From the NCBI RefSeq assembly GCF_001632775.1, contig NZ_CP015249.1, positions 414,686 to 478,685 of the forward strand: DNA of 64,000 bases. The letters are read 5' to 3'. Positions within the stretch are counted from its first letter, which is position 1, and each line of letters begins with the position of its first letter. The notes under the pieces are model-generated. The model ran no database searches. It was not told the origin of the DNA and saw nothing but the letters and a program-made list of their open reading frames with translations. Source of the DNA: Dokdonella koreensis DS-123. GTDB taxonomy: Bacteria > Pseudomonadota > Gammaproteobacteria > Xanthomonadales > Rhodanobacteraceae. Below are positions 1 through 9,076 of the stretch, piece after piece. The position numbers and the translations under genes are program-made.

Positions 1-1154
1 CGATCTACCCGCTGCAGACGCTCTCCAACCTGCTCGAAGCGCTGCGCGAGGGCGACTACAGCCTGCGCGGCGCGCGGGCGCGGCGCGGCGACGCGGTGGG
101 CGAGGTGGTCTGGGAGATCAATGCGCTGGCCGACACGCTGCGCAGCCAGCGGCTGGCCGTCGAGGAGAAGAGCGCGCTGCTCAGCAAGGTCATCGAGACG
201 CTGGACATCGCGGTGTTCGCGTTCGACGGCGACGGTTTCCTCAAGCTCGCCAATGCCGCCGGCGAGCGCCTGCTGGGTGCCGAGTTCAGCCGGCTCGACG
301 GGCGGCCGGCGAGGTCGCTCGGCCTGGCCGAGTACATCGACATGCCGGGCGTGGGCCTGGTCGAGCGCAGCTTCCCGGGGGCGAGCGGCCGCTGGGAGGT
401 GCGCCATGCGCGCTTCCGCGACGATGGCCGCCCGCACGACCTCATCGTCATCAGCGATCTCAGCCGCGCGCTGCGCGAGGAGGAGCGCCTGGCCTGGCAG
501 CGCCTGCTGCGCGTGCTCGGCCACGAACTCAACAACTCGCTGACACCGATCCGTTCGATGACCGCGACGCTGGCGAAGATCCTCGCCCACGATCCGCTGC
601 CGGAGGATTGGCGTGAGGACGCCGCCAGCGGCCTGGCGATCGTCAGCGACCGCGCCGAGTCGCTGTCGCGCTTCATCGGCCGCTACACCTCGCTGGCGCG
701 GCTGCCGCCGCCGAGCCCGCGGCCGGTCGCGTTCGACGAGCTGGTCCAGCGCGTGGCACGGCTGGAACAGCGCATCGCCGTCGACATCGCCCCGGGGCCT
801 GCGGTGCAGCTGACGATCGATCCGGACCAGATCGAGCAGGCGCTGATCAACCTGGTGCAGAACGCGGTCGACGCCACGCTCGGCATCGGTCGCGCGGTCG
901 CGTTGCGCTGGTACGTCGAGGGTGACCAGGTCCGGGTGGAGATCCTCGACGAAGGCCCCGGCCTGCCGCCGAGCCGCAACCTGTTCGTGCCGTTCTTCAC
1001 GACCAAGCCCGGCGGTTCCGGCATCGGCCTGGTGCTGGCCCGGCAGATCGTCGAGGCGCACGGCGGTACGTTGAGCCTGGAGAACCGCAGTGATGCGCGC
1101 GGCTGCGTCGCGCGGCTGCGCCTTCCGCTGGAGGGTGCGGCGCATGCGTCCTGA
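1..1154 (+). CDS. Sensor histidine kinase, NtrY-like (5' end outside window)
   Basis: This is the C-terminal part of a two-component sensor kinase, open from base 3 with no start in the window. A HAMP-like segment is followed by a PAS-like region, then an H-box (HELNNSLTPIR), an N-box (LINLVQNAVDAT) and ATP-lid motifs (DEGPGLP, GSGIGLVLAR). This order fits NtrY-type kinases, which autophosphorylate on the H-box histidine and signal to an NtrX-type response regulator. The partner is not visible and may lie upstream. The next gene overlaps it by 11 bases. The kinase assignment is firm; NtrY as the subgroup is inferred from the HELNNSLTPI signature. Confidence 0.88.
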   Translation, partial: IYPLQTLSNLLEALREGDYSLRGARARRGDAVGEVVWEINALADTLRSQRLAVEEKSALLSKVIETLDIAVFAFDGDGFLKLANAAGERLLGAEFSRLDGRPARSLGLAEYIDMPGVGLVERSFPGASGRWEVRHARFRDDGRPHDLIVISDLSRALREEERLAWQRLLRVLGHELNNSLTPIRSMTATLAKILAHDPLPEDWREDAASGLAIVSDRAESLSRFIGRYTSLARLPPPSPRPVAFDELVQRVARLEQRIAVDIAPGPAVQLTIDPDQIEQALINLVQNAVDATLGIGRAVALRWYVEGDQVRVEILDEGPGLPPSRNLFVPFFTTKPGGSGIGLVLARQIVEAHGGTLSLENRSDARGCVARLRLPLEGAAHAS

Positions 1155-2400
1155 GCGTCGCTGCCGAGGCGTCCGGATCGTGCTGGCGACGCTGCTGGTG
1201 CTGCTGCCGGTGCTGGCCTCCGCGGCGCCACGATCGGCGGCCCTGCTGGCCGGCGGCCGTGCCGCCTGCCGCGCGATCGCGGCACAGGTCGATGCGGTCC
1301 CCGGCGACGGGCCGCTGCTGTTGCGCAGCTACGACCCGGTCGCGCCCGGCGAGCCGTCCGCGGACGAGCCGGCGCTGGTCACCGTCGCCTTCGGCTACGA
1401 CAACGCCTTGTCCGTCCTCGCGCTGACCGCCTGTGAGCGTCCGCGGCAGGCACGGCGCATCGCGCTGGCGCTGCGCGCGGCAGCGATGGGCGAAGCGCGC
1501 CTGCGCAATGCCTACCGGGCCGGTCCGGTGGAAGGCGAGGGCGTACCGTTGCCGAACGGCTGGTGGGATGCCGCGCAGGGCCGCTGGGTGGAGGACGCAC
1601 ACCAGATGGGCACCGCCACCGGCAATGTCGCCTGGACCGCGCTGGCGATGCTGGCGATGGCTGCGCGCGACGACGACCCGTTGTGGCGGGCCGCCGCCGT
1701 GCGCCTGGCCGAGTGGGCGCTCGCCCATACCGGCGATGCGCGTGGGGACGGCGGCTTCACCGGCGGCGTGCACGGCTTCGACGCCGCCCCGCAGCGCCTC
1801 ACCTGGAAATCGACCGAGCACAACGTCGATCTGGCCGCGGTGTTCGGCCTGCTGGCGCGCGGTGCCGACGCCGAGCGCTGGCGCACGCATGCGGACCAGG
1901 CGCGGCGCTTCGTCGCCGCGCAATGGGATGCGGCGCAGGGCCGCTTCCGCGTCGGCACCCAGGCCGACGGCATCACGCCGAACGAGTCCACGTCCGGTCT
2001 CGACGCGCAGCTGTGGCCGCTGCTGCTGGCCGACGCGCCGGCCGAATGGTGGCGCGCACTGGCGTTCGCCGAGCGCATGCACGGCGTGCGCGGTGGCTTC
2101 GACTTCAACGCCGATCGCGACGGCATCTGGAGCGAGGGCACCGCGCAGGCGATCCTGGTCTACCGCCGCGCCGGCCGCAGTCGCGAGGCGCGCATCGCCT
2201 ATGCCGAGCTGCCGCCGGTGCGCAGCGCCTCGGGCTACCTCGACGCGACCGATCGTCCGTCGATCACGACGGGCCTGGCGATCGGCCCGGACAGCACGAC
2301 CGACGATTTCCGCTACTACCGCCGGCCGCACCTGGGTGCGACGGCGTGGCTGGTACTGGCCGCGCGCCGCTTCAATCCGTTCACGCTGCGCGAAGGCTGA
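1144..2400 (+). CDS. Secreted six-hairpin (alpha/alpha toroid)-like protein
   Basis: The product has 418 residues when started at the ATG that overlaps the kinase end. This start gives a short basic N-terminus followed by a hydrophobic stretch and an Ala-x-Ala site (VLASAAP), so export is likely. The body is Ala/Trp-rich helical sequence with repeated motifs such as GNVAWTALAMLAMA and WKSTEHNVDLAAVFGLLA, the style of six-hairpin glycosidases and related toroids. No catalytic residue can be assigned with confidence, so an enzyme activity on polysaccharide is only a guess. The overlap with the kinase suggests co-transcription. Confidence 0.7.
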   Translation: MRPERRCRGVRIVLATLLVLLPVLASAAPRSAALLAGGRAACRAIAAQVDAVPGDGPLLLRSYDPVAPGEPSADEPALVTVAFGYDNALSVLALTACERPRQARRIALALRAAAMGEARLRNAYRAGPVEGEGVPLPNGWWDAAQGRWVEDAHQMGTATGNVAWTALAMLAMAARDDDPLWRAAAVRLAEWALAHTGDARGDGGFTGGVHGFDAAPQRLTWKSTEHNVDLAAVFGLLARGADAERWRTHADQARRFVAAQWDAAQGRFRVGTQADGITPNESTSGLDAQLWPLLLADAPAEWWRALAFAERMHGVRGGFDFNADRDGIWSEGTAQAILVYRRAGRSREARIAYAELPPVRSASGYLDATDRPSITTGLAIGPDSTTDDFRYYRRPHLGATAWLVLAARRFNPFTLREG

Positions 2401-2596
2401 ATACCCGTGCTTCGGACGAGGCGGCCGGGCCGGGCCTCCGTCCCGGTCTGGTTTCGCGCGACGGCCCGGCGCGTCAGCGATGGCGGTGGGCCTGCCGAGG
2501 CGCGGCGAGAGGTCGGACTTGGCGTCCGCCGCGCGCGGTGCGCTTGAGGCATCATCGCGCCGCTGCGCGCGAGCGCGACGCTGAAGGGGAAGGGCG

Positions 2597-3271
2597 ATGG
2601 CGGAACGCGGTCCTGCGCACGCGCCGAGCGCGCACTATCGGCTGAGCCTGCTCGCGCTGTTCGCGGCGGTGTTCGTCGTGCTCGGCATCGCGCCGCTTTC
2701 GCGCGAGGACTGGCTGCTCGAGAACGCCCTGGTCGTCGTCGCGCTCGCCTGGCTGATCGCGGACGCACGGCGCGGGCGGCCGCTGTCGAACCTGGCCTAC
2801 ACGCTGTTGTTCGCGTTCGGCCTGTTCCACGAGATCGGCGCGCACTACACCTATTCGCAGGTGCCGTACGAGGCATGGTTCGGCGCGTTGAGCGGCGGGC
2901 GCTCGCTCGATGCGCTGTTCGGCTTCCAGCGCAACCCGTACGACCGGCTGGTGCATTTCCTCTATGGCCTGCTGGTCACGCCGGTCGCGGCCGAGGTCCT
3001 CGTCGGTCGCGTGCCGCTGCGCGGCGGCTGGCGCTTCGTGCTGCCGCTGACCTTCATGATGTCGCACGCGGTGGCCTACGAGCTGATCGAATGGGCTGCC
3101 GCGAGCGCGTTCGGCGGTGCGCTCGGCGAGGCCTACCTCGGCACCCAGGGCGACGTCTGGGATGCACAGAAGGACATGGCGCTGGCGACGCTCGGCTCGC
3201 TGCTGGCCTTGCCGGTATGGCTGTGGCGCCGTCGCGGCGGGGCGCAGGCGGCACCCGTGCCGGCGCGATAG
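2597..3271 (+). CDS. DUF2238 (YjdF-like) integral membrane protein
   Basis: The product has 224 residues and about six hydrophobic segments. Conserved-looking polar motifs lie between them: GLFHEIGAHYTYSQVPY, NPYDRLVHFLYGLL, ELIEWAAA and GTQGDVWDAQKDM. These match the DUF2238/YjdF family of inner-membrane proteins, whose function is not established. A GGGGAAGGGCG stretch before the ATG serves as ribosome binding site. It converges on the following permease gene with a palindrome between them. Confidence 0.85.
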   Translation: MAERGPAHAPSAHYRLSLLALFAAVFVVLGIAPLSREDWLLENALVVVALAWLIADARRGRPLSNLAYTLLFAFGLFHEIGAHYTYSQVPYEAWFGALSGGRSLDALFGFQRNPYDRLVHFLYGLLVTPVAAEVLVGRVPLRGGWRFVLPLTFMMSHAVAYELIEWAAASAFGGALGEAYLGTQGDVWDAQKDMALATLGSLLALPVWLWRRRGGAQAAPVPAR

Positions 3272-3296
3272 GCCGGCGCTGCCGGCGGGCCTATCG
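3266..3296. terminator. Palindrome between convergent genes
   Basis: A 9-bp perfect inverted repeat (CGATAGGCC / GGCCTATCG) with a 13-base GC-rich loop overlaps the stop codon of the DUF2238 gene and lies between convergent genes. There is no T-tract, so it may act as a transcript-end stabiliser rather than a classical terminator. Confidence 0.4.
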
Positions 3297-3321
3297 CTGG
3301 CGCGGGGCCGGCCGCCGCCCG

Positions 3322-5736
3322 CTACTCGCTGCGCAGGGCCTGCATCGGCGACTGCCGCGCGGCGCGCAGGGCCGGCAGCACCGTCGCCAGCAGCCCGGCG
3401 ACGAACAGCGCGGCCACCGTGGCACCCAAGGCCAGCGGGTCGGCCGGACCGGTGTCGAACAGGAAGCGCTCCAGCAGCCGGCTGGCGCCGACGGCCGCCG
3501 CCAGGCCGATCACCAGGCCCAGGCCGACGTCGCGCAGGCCGCCGTCGACCACGCCGCGCATCAGCCGCAGTGGCGCGGCGCCGAGCGCGGCGCGCACGCC
3601 GTATTCGCGCCGGCGCGTGGCGACCGCCACGGCGGTGACCGAGTACAGGCCGACGCCGGCCAGCAACAGGGCGACGCCGGCGAAGAGGCCGATCAGCACC
3701 GCGTTCATGCGCTGGCCCGCGGTGGCGTCGGCGACGTCGCGCTCGAGCAGCCGCAGCGCGGCCAGGCCCTGCTGGGGCGCCACCTCGCGCAGTGCCGCGC
3801 GGCTGCGCTCGGCGAACGCGGCCGGATCGCCGTCGACGCGGATCGCGGCATTGAGCGGGATGAACTGGCGCAGCATGCCCAGCACGTCGTCGGACAGCTG
3901 CGCCAGCGGCACGTGGACGATCGGCGGTACGTCCTCCTGCGGCCCGAACTGGCGCACGTCACCGGTCACGCCGACGATGCGCAGGCTCGGCATGTTCGGT
4001 CCCAGCTCCAGCCGCAGCGACTTGCCGAGCGCATCGCCACCGAAGTACTGCCGCGCGAAGGCGGCGCTGACGATCGCGACCGGCTCGCTGCCGGCGCGGT
4101 CGCCGTCATCGAAGTCGCGGCCCGCCAGCAGCGGGACGTCGAAGGTGGCGAACGCGGCCGGGCTGACGGCGCGGAACTGCATCGAGGAGACCTCGGTGTC
4201 CTCGCCGATGCGCACCGGCAGGTTGAGCTGCGAGGCGATCGGCAGGTTGGTGGTCAGCGCCGCCTGCCGCACGCCGGGCTCGGCGCGCAGGCGGTCGAGC
4301 AGGCGACGCGAGAAGTCCTCCACCGCCGCTGCGTCAGGGTACAGGCCCGGCGACGGGTTGAGGCGGAACACCAGCACGCCGGCCGCGTCGAAGCCCAGGT
4401 CCACGCGGTTGAGCTTGAGCAGCGAGTGACTGAGCAGGGCGGCCGAGGCCAGCAGCACGGTGGCGAGCGCCGCCTGTGCGACGACCAGCGAGCGGCCGAG
4501 GCGGTTCGATCCGCGGCTGGGGCCGGTGCGCGCGCCGGCGACCAGCTCGTGCACCGCGGCGGCGCCGCGCGCGCGCCACGCGCCGAACGCGGCCGACAGT
4601 GCGGCGACGCCCAGGCCCGCGGCGAACGCGAAGAGCCAGACGCTGGGTCCGAACAGCGCCGCATCCGTGGGCAGCCATTCCGGCGGCAGCCAGGCGCGGC
4701 CCAGCCGCAGCGCGCCGGCAGCCAGTGCCAGGCCCGCCGTCGCGCCGAGCGCGCCGACCAGCAGGCCCTCGGCCAGCGCCGGCAGGCCGATCTGGCGGCC
4801 GGACGCGCCGAGCGCGGCCCGCACCGCGCTGTCGTGGCTGCGGGCGACCGCGCGCATCAGCATCAGGTTGGACAGGTTGACCGTCACCAGCAGCAGCACG
4901 CACAGCGCGCAGGCGAAGAACAACGACAGGATCGGCCACGCCGCCGCACCCATGTTGGCGGCCAGCGCGGTCGCCGCGAAGTTGGGACGCTGGTTCTCGC
5001 CGAAGCCCAGTTCCTTGGCATGGGCTTGGAGGCGGACGTCGAGCGCGCCGTCGGCCGCGGCCACCGTATTGCCTTCGGCCAGGCGCGCGATGACGCTCAG
5101 GTTGGTGCCGTTGTCGCGCGTGGTCGCCGGCAGCGCCAGCGGCAGCAGCAGGTCGGGCGTGCCTTGCAGGCGGAACGCCGCCGGCAGCACGCCGACGATC
5201 GGCGTGGCGACGCCGTCGATCGTCAGCGTGCGCCCGACCACGGCCGGGTCGCCGTTGAACTGCCGCTGCCAGAACGCATGGCCCAGCACCACCGCCGCGG
5301 CACCGCCCGGGCGGTCTTCCTCGGCGGTGAAATTGCGGCCATGGACGAGGTTCACGCCCAGCGTCGGCAGCAGGCCGGCGTCGGCTGGCCAGGCGGTGAC
5401 CAGCTGCGGCTCGCCGCCGCCGGCCACGTTGACGTCCTTGGGAACGAAATGGCTGCCGACGCTGACGACGCCGGGCAGGTCGCCCAGCAGGCGGTACTGC
5501 TGTGGCGACAGCGCCGACCAGTTGCCGGCACCGTAGTTCTGGCTCAGCACGACGAGCCGGTCGGGCTGCGGATACGGCGGCGGCCTCAGCACGATCGCCT
5601 CGACCAATGCGAACACCGCCGCGCAGGCGCCGATGCCCAGCGCCAGCGTCAGTGTCGCCAGGCCGACGAAGCCCGGCCGGCGGGTGCTGGCGCGGACGCT
5701 GCGGCGCAGCTCGGTCAGGAGGATCGTCAGGTTCAT
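3322..5736 (-). CDS. ADOP-type ABC transporter permease (MacB/FtsX family)
   Basis: The product has 804 residues. The start is the ATG before MNLTILLTELRRSVR, preceded by a GGAG site; longer open sequence upstream has no family similarity. The layout is one N-terminal membrane helix, a MacB-type periplasmic domain, three helices with an FtsX domain, a second periplasmic domain and a final FtsX domain (RRREYGVRAALGAAPLRL near the end). That duplicated FtsX plan and about 800 residues are typical of the 'acidobacterial-type' (ADOP) permeases. No ATPase gene is adjacent, so its partner is elsewhere or unknown. Substrate cannot be inferred. Confidence 0.88.
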   Translation of the reverse strand: MNLTILLTELRRSVRASTRRPGFVGLATLTLALGIGACAAVFALVEAIVLRPPPYPQPDRLVVLSQNYGAGNWSALSPQQYRLLGDLPGVVSVGSHFVPKDVNVAGGGEPQLVTAWPADAGLLPTLGVNLVHGRNFTAEEDRPGGAAAVVLGHAFWQRQFNGDPAVVGRTLTIDGVATPIVGVLPAAFRLQGTPDLLLPLALPATTRDNGTNLSVIARLAEGNTVAAADGALDVRLQAHAKELGFGENQRPNFAATALAANMGAAAWPILSLFFACALCVLLLVTVNLSNLMLMRAVARSHDSAVRAALGASGRQIGLPALAEGLLVGALGATAGLALAAGALRLGRAWLPPEWLPTDAALFGPSVWLFAFAAGLGVAALSAAFGAWRARGAAAVHELVAGARTGPSRGSNRLGRSLVVAQAALATVLLASAALLSHSLLKLNRVDLGFDAAGVLVFRLNPSPGLYPDAAAVEDFSRRLLDRLRAEPGVRQAALTTNLPIASQLNLPVRIGEDTEVSSMQFRAVSPAAFATFDVPLLAGRDFDDGDRAGSEPVAIVSAAFARQYFGGDALGKSLRLELGPNMPSLRIVGVTGDVRQFGPQEDVPPIVHVPLAQLSDDVLGMLRQFIPLNAAIRVDGDPAAFAERSRAALREVAPQQGLAALRLLERDVADATAGQRMNAVLIGLFAGVALLLAGVGLYSVTAVAVATRRREYGVRAALGAAPLRLMRGVVDGGLRDVGLGLVIGLAAAVGASRLLERFLFDTGPADPLALGATVAALFVAGLLATVLPALRAARQSPMQALRSE

Positions 5737-6020
5737 GGCAGCTCCGGGAGGATACGGGCCGCAGCGTGCGGCGGGCACGGTGCGTCGCCGTAGGTCTTCC
5801 AAGGAGCATGCCAGGGCGGCGCGGTGCCGGCCGCCCGGCCGATCAACGCGTTGCAGGCGGATGCGGCGGCCCGCCGCGCGGCGGGCGTCCGTTGACGGAC
5901 AGCGCCGTCCGTCCGTGGACGCCGGGTGTTCGCGGGTCCGGATGCGGGCCGCGTTCGGCCCGGGACGAGGCAGGCGCCGCGCGCCGGCGTGCGGCGGCCC
6001 CGTTCGGCGACGCCACCCCC

Positions 6021-6032
6021 TACACTGCGCGC
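6021..6032 (+). promoter_or_regulatory. -10-like hexamer directly before MFS start
   Basis: TACACT (6021-6026) ends six bases before the ATG of the MFS gene. If it is a sigma-70 -10 box, transcription would begin at or next to the start codon, giving a leaderless mRNA. No good Shine-Dalgarno sequence is present. Confidence 0.4.
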
Positions 6033-7208
6033 ATGTCGTCCGTTCCCGCTGCGCCGGTTCCGGCGTTTCGCCTGTCCAGCTTCTATTTCGCCTACTACGC
6101 CGCACTCGGGGCGTTCAATCCGTACTGGGGCCTGTTCCTGAAGGCGCGCGGCATGGACGTGGCCACCATCAGCGTGCTGATGAGCCTGTGGTACGCCACG
6201 CGCACGGTCGCGCCGAGCGCCTGGGGCGTGCTGGCGGCGCGCGCGCAACGGCCGGTGCGCTGGTTGCGCATCGGCTGTGCGCTGACGCTGGCCAGCTTCG
6301 CGGTGTTCGTGGTGCGGCTGGACTTCGCGGCGCTGTTCGCGACGATGGTGGTGTTCTGCTTCGCCTACAACGCGGTGATGCCGCAGTTCGAGGCGTTGAC
6401 GCTCTCGCACCTGGCCGGCCGTCCCGAACGCTACGGCCGCATCCGCGTCTGGGGCTCGATCGGCTTCATCGCCGTGGTCGGCGCGCTCGGCCTGGTGTTC
6501 GACCATGTCGCGATCGACTGGCTGCCGTGGCTGATGCTGCCGCTGTTCGCCGGGCTGCTGGCGGCGGCGTTCGCCAACGACTACGGCCCGGCGCTGGTCG
6601 GGCGGCCGGCCGGCGACGGCGAGGACGGTTTCTGGGTGCGCCTGCGGCGGCCGCAGGTGGTGGCGTTCTTCGTGGTGGCGCTGCTGGTGCAGCTGTCGTT
6701 CGGGCCGTACAACACGTTCTATTCGATCTACCTGGACGCCCACGGCTACCGCGCGTCCTCGCTCGGCCTCTTCTGGATGATCGGCGTGCTGCTGGAGATC
6801 GCCGTGTTCTTCCTCTCGGCGCGGTTCTTCGCGCGCTGGTCGGCGGCGGCGATGCTGATGGCCGCCGTGCTCGCCTCCGGCGTGCGCTGGACGCTGACCG
6901 CGCTGTGGCCCGAGAGCATCGCCCTGATGGCGTTCGCGCAGGCGCTGCACGCGCTCAGCTTCGCCGGCTTCTTCGCCGCCAGCATGCAGTTCCTGGCGGT
7001 GTTCTTCCCCGGCGCCATGAACGGTCACGGGCAGGGCGTGTTCTACGGCTTTTCCTCCGGTGTCGGCGGCGTGCTCGGCGCGCTGCTGTCCGGCCAGGTC
7101 TGGCGCCTCGCCGGCGGCGAGACCGCCTTCCTGCTGGCCGGTGGCGTCGCCTTCGCGGCCGCGGCCATCGCCGCGGTCTGGTTGCGGCCGGGCCGGGCCG
7201 GCGCCTGA
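6033..7208 (+). CDS. MFS transporter (MFS_1-like, LacY/HcaT-type)
   Basis: The product has 391 residues and about twelve hydrophobic helices, with an N-terminal signature (FYFAYYAALGAFNPYWGLFL) like the MFS_1-like group that includes 3-phenylpropionate and sugar permeases. The family consists of inner-membrane secondary transporters. The RYGRIRVWGSIGF motif between helices 4 and 5 is characteristic. The substrate is unknown and the neighbours (ADOP permease, epmA) do not suggest one. The start was chosen where homology begins; see the adjacent -10-like box. Confidence 0.88.
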   Translation: MSSVPAAPVPAFRLSSFYFAYYAALGAFNPYWGLFLKARGMDVATISVLMSLWYATRTVAPSAWGVLAARAQRPVRWLRIGCALTLASFAVFVVRLDFAALFATMVVFCFAYNAVMPQFEALTLSHLAGRPERYGRIRVWGSIGFIAVVGALGLVFDHVAIDWLPWLMLPLFAGLLAAAFANDYGPALVGRPAGDGEDGFWVRLRRPQVVAFFVVALLVQLSFGPYNTFYSIYLDAHGYRASSLGLFWMIGVLLEIAVFFLSARFFARWSAAAMLMAAVLASGVRWTLTALWPESIALMAFAQALHALSFAGFFAASMQFLAVFFPGAMNGHGQGVFYGFSSGVGGVLGALLSGQVWRLAGGETAFLLAGGVAFAAAAIAAVWLRPGRAGA

Positions 7209-7221
7209 ACCGGCCCGGCGC

Positions 7222-8232
7222 TCAGGCGTCGGCGAACGCGAAGGCCAGCACGTCGCGGATGTCGTCGGTGCCGGCCAGGGCCATCAGCAGCCGCTCCACG
7301 CCGAGCGCGACGCCGGCGCACGGCGGCAGGTCGTCCAGCACCGCCAGCAGCCGCTCGTCGATCGGCGGCTCGAACTGGCCGCGGGCGCGCCGGCGCGCAT
7401 GGTCCTGCTCGAAACGCGCACGCTGCTCGGCCGGGTCGGTCAGCTCGTGGTAGCCGTTGGCCAGTTCCTGCTGCCCGAGGTACAGCTCGAAGCGCTCGGC
7501 CACCGGCGGCGCGCCCGGCCGGATGCGCGCCAGCGCGCACTGGCTGGCCGGCCAGTCGCGGACCACGGTGATCGCGTCCGGCGCGAACGCCGGCTGGATG
7601 CGGTGCGTGATCAGCAGGTCCAGCCAGTCGTCGCGCGTGAGGCCCTCGCCGCGGATGCCGAAGCCGGCCAGCGGCACGCCGAGGTCGTCGATCGACGCCG
7701 TGAACGGGTCCAGCGCCAGCGCATCGACGAAGAGCTGCCGGTAGGTGACCGAACGCACCGTCGCCGCGCGATCGACCAGGCCGAGCGCCGCCTGCACCAG
7801 GGCGACGGTCTCCTCGATCAGCGCCAGGTGGTCCCAGCCGACCCGGTACCACTCGAGCATCGTGAATTCCGGGTTGTGGCGGCGGCCGGCCTCGCCGTTG
7901 CGGAACACGCGGCCGAGCTCGTAGCAGTCGCCGACGCCGGCGGCCAGCAGGCGCTTGAGCGGGTACTCCGGCGAGGTGCGCAGCCAGCGTGGCCCCGGCC
8001 GCGCCTGCACCGGGCCATTGAAAGCGGCGGTGAAGCTCTCGATGTTGGGTTCGGTGTTGCCGGCCTCGGAGAGGATCGGCGTCTCGACCTCCAGCACGCC
8101 GCGCTCGGCGAAGAACGCCCGTACCCGGTGGTACAGCGCGGCCCGCAGCAGCAGGGCGGCACGGCGTCCGGCCTCAGCCACGCCGGCCGCTCCGCAGCGT
8201 CCCGGCTGGCCGGTCCATCCCATAGGCAGCAT
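7222..8232 (-). CDS. epmA: Elongation factor P--(R)-beta-lysine ligase (EpmA/PoxA/GenX)
   Basis: This is a class II lysyl-tRNA-synthetase-like protein without the anticodon-binding domain, about 336 residues. Motif 1 ([10 protein letters not shown]), motif 2 ([20 protein letters not shown]) and motif 3 ([13 protein letters not shown]) are all present. EpmA attaches (R)-beta-lysine to a conserved lysine of EF-P, helping ribosomes through polyproline stretches. The aminomutase gene epmB and efp are not in the window. TTG, ATG and ATG codons compete at 8235, 8232 and 8223; the first ATG is used here. It converges with the MFS gene, only 13 bases apart. Confidence 0.92.
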   Translation of the reverse strand: MLPMGWTGQPGRCGAAGVAEAGRRAALLLRAALYHRVRAFFAERGVLEVETPILSEAGNTEPNIESFTAAFNGPVQARPGPRWLRTSPEYPLKRLLAAGVGDCYELGRVFRNGEAGRRHNPEFTMLEWYRVGWDHLALIEETVALVQAALGLVDRAATVRSVTYRQLFVDALALDPFTASIDDLGVPLAGFGIRGEGLTRDDWLDLLITHRIQPAFAPDAITVVRDWPASQCALARIRPGAPPVAERFELYLGQQELANGYHELTDPAEQRARFEQDHARRRARGQFEPPIDERLLAVLDDLPPCAGVALGVERLLMALAGTDDIRDVLAFAFADA

Positions 8233-8259
8233 CAATCATCGCAATCCCATCAATCAATT

Positions 8260-8287
8260 TTGCTGTGCAACACCGCTGCACTACCAT
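8260..8287 (+). promoter_or_regulatory. Candidate ahpC promoter
   Basis: TTGCTG (8260-8265) and TACCAT (8282-8287) are separated by 16 bases within an unusually AT-rich patch (8230-8290). The transcript would have a short leader containing the AAGGAA ribosome site before ahpC. An OxyR box might be expected but I cannot identify one confidently. Confidence 0.4.
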
Positions 8288-8321
8288 GCAACGCGTTTTC
8301 ACCCAACCGAAGGAACCCACC

Positions 8322-8885
8322 ATGTCTTTGATCAACACCGTCATCAAGCCGTTCAAGGCGCAGGCTTACCACAACGGCAAGTTCGTGGAAGTCACCGACG
8401 CCACCCTGAAGGGCAAGTGGTCCGTCGTGGTGTTCTACCCGGCCGATTTCACGTTCGTCTGCCCGACGGAGCTGGAAGACCTGGCCGACAACTATGCCGA
8501 GTTCCAGAAGCTGGGCGTCGAGGTCTACGGCGTCTCGACCGACACGCATTTCGCGCACAAGGCCTGGCACGACACCTCCGAGGCGATCAAGAAGGTCCAG
8601 TATCCGCTGGTCGGCGACCCGACCGCCACGCTCGCCCGCAACTTCGAGGTGCTGATCGAAGAGGAAGGCCTGGCGCTGCGCGGCACCTTCGTCATCAACC
8701 CGGAAGGCGAGATCAAGGTGCTGGAGATCCACGACAACGGCATCGGCCGCGACGCGTCGGAGCTCCTGCGCAAGGTCAAGGCCGCCCAGTACGTCGCCTC
8801 CCACCCGGGTGAAGTGTGCCCGGCCAAGTGGCAGGAAGGCGCCCAGACGCTCAAGCCCTCGCTCGACCTCGTCGGCAAGATCTAA
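8322..8885 (+). CDS. ahpC: Alkyl hydroperoxide reductase subunit C (2-Cys peroxiredoxin)
   Basis: The product has 187 residues, the normal AhpC length. The peroxidatic cysteine is Cys47 in FTFVCPTE and the resolving cysteine is Cys166 in GEVCPAKW. The enzyme reduces hydrogen peroxide and organic hydroperoxides in the cytoplasm and is itself re-reduced by AhpF. The start [11 protein letters not shown] follows an AAGGAA ribosome site; longer reading upstream has no homology. ahpF lies 191 bases downstream behind a strong hairpin. Confidence 0.98.
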   Translation: MSLINTVIKPFKAQAYHNGKFVEVTDATLKGKWSVVVFYPADFTFVCPTELEDLADNYAEFQKLGVEVYGVSTDTHFAHKAWHDTSEAIKKVQYPLVGDPTATLARNFEVLIEEEGLALRGTFVINPEGEIKVLEIHDNGIGRDASELLRKVKAAQYVASHPGEVCPAKWQEGAQTLKPSLDLVGKI

Positions 8886-8947
8886 GCGGTTTTCCTCTCC
8901 CCCCGATAGCCAGCCATCGCCAGCCACGGGGTGTTTTTCGCGACACC

Positions 8948-8977
8948 GCCGCCGTCCCGCAACGCCGGGGCGGCGGC
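8948..8977 (+). terminator. Hairpin in ahpC-ahpF intergenic region
   Basis: A 12-bp stem (GCCGCCGTCCCG / CGGGGCGGCGGC, one U-G pair) closes a six-base loop between ahpC and ahpF. No T-run follows, so it could attenuate read-through or protect the ahpC end of a processed transcript. Either would give more AhpC than AhpF. Confidence 0.45.
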
Positions 8978-9076
8978 CCCGATTCCCGGACACCCGGCGG
9001 TCTCGCCCTGCGGCTTCGCGGCGGATACGCCTTCATCGATTGCGCGACATCAGCGCACGCAACCGGAGCACAGCCC

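Noticed and set aside
2875-5793. A 972-codon plus-strand frame opposite the ABC permease
   Set aside because: Composition is Arg/Gln/Ala-rich and typical of an antisense shadow; the minus-strand permease has clear domains.
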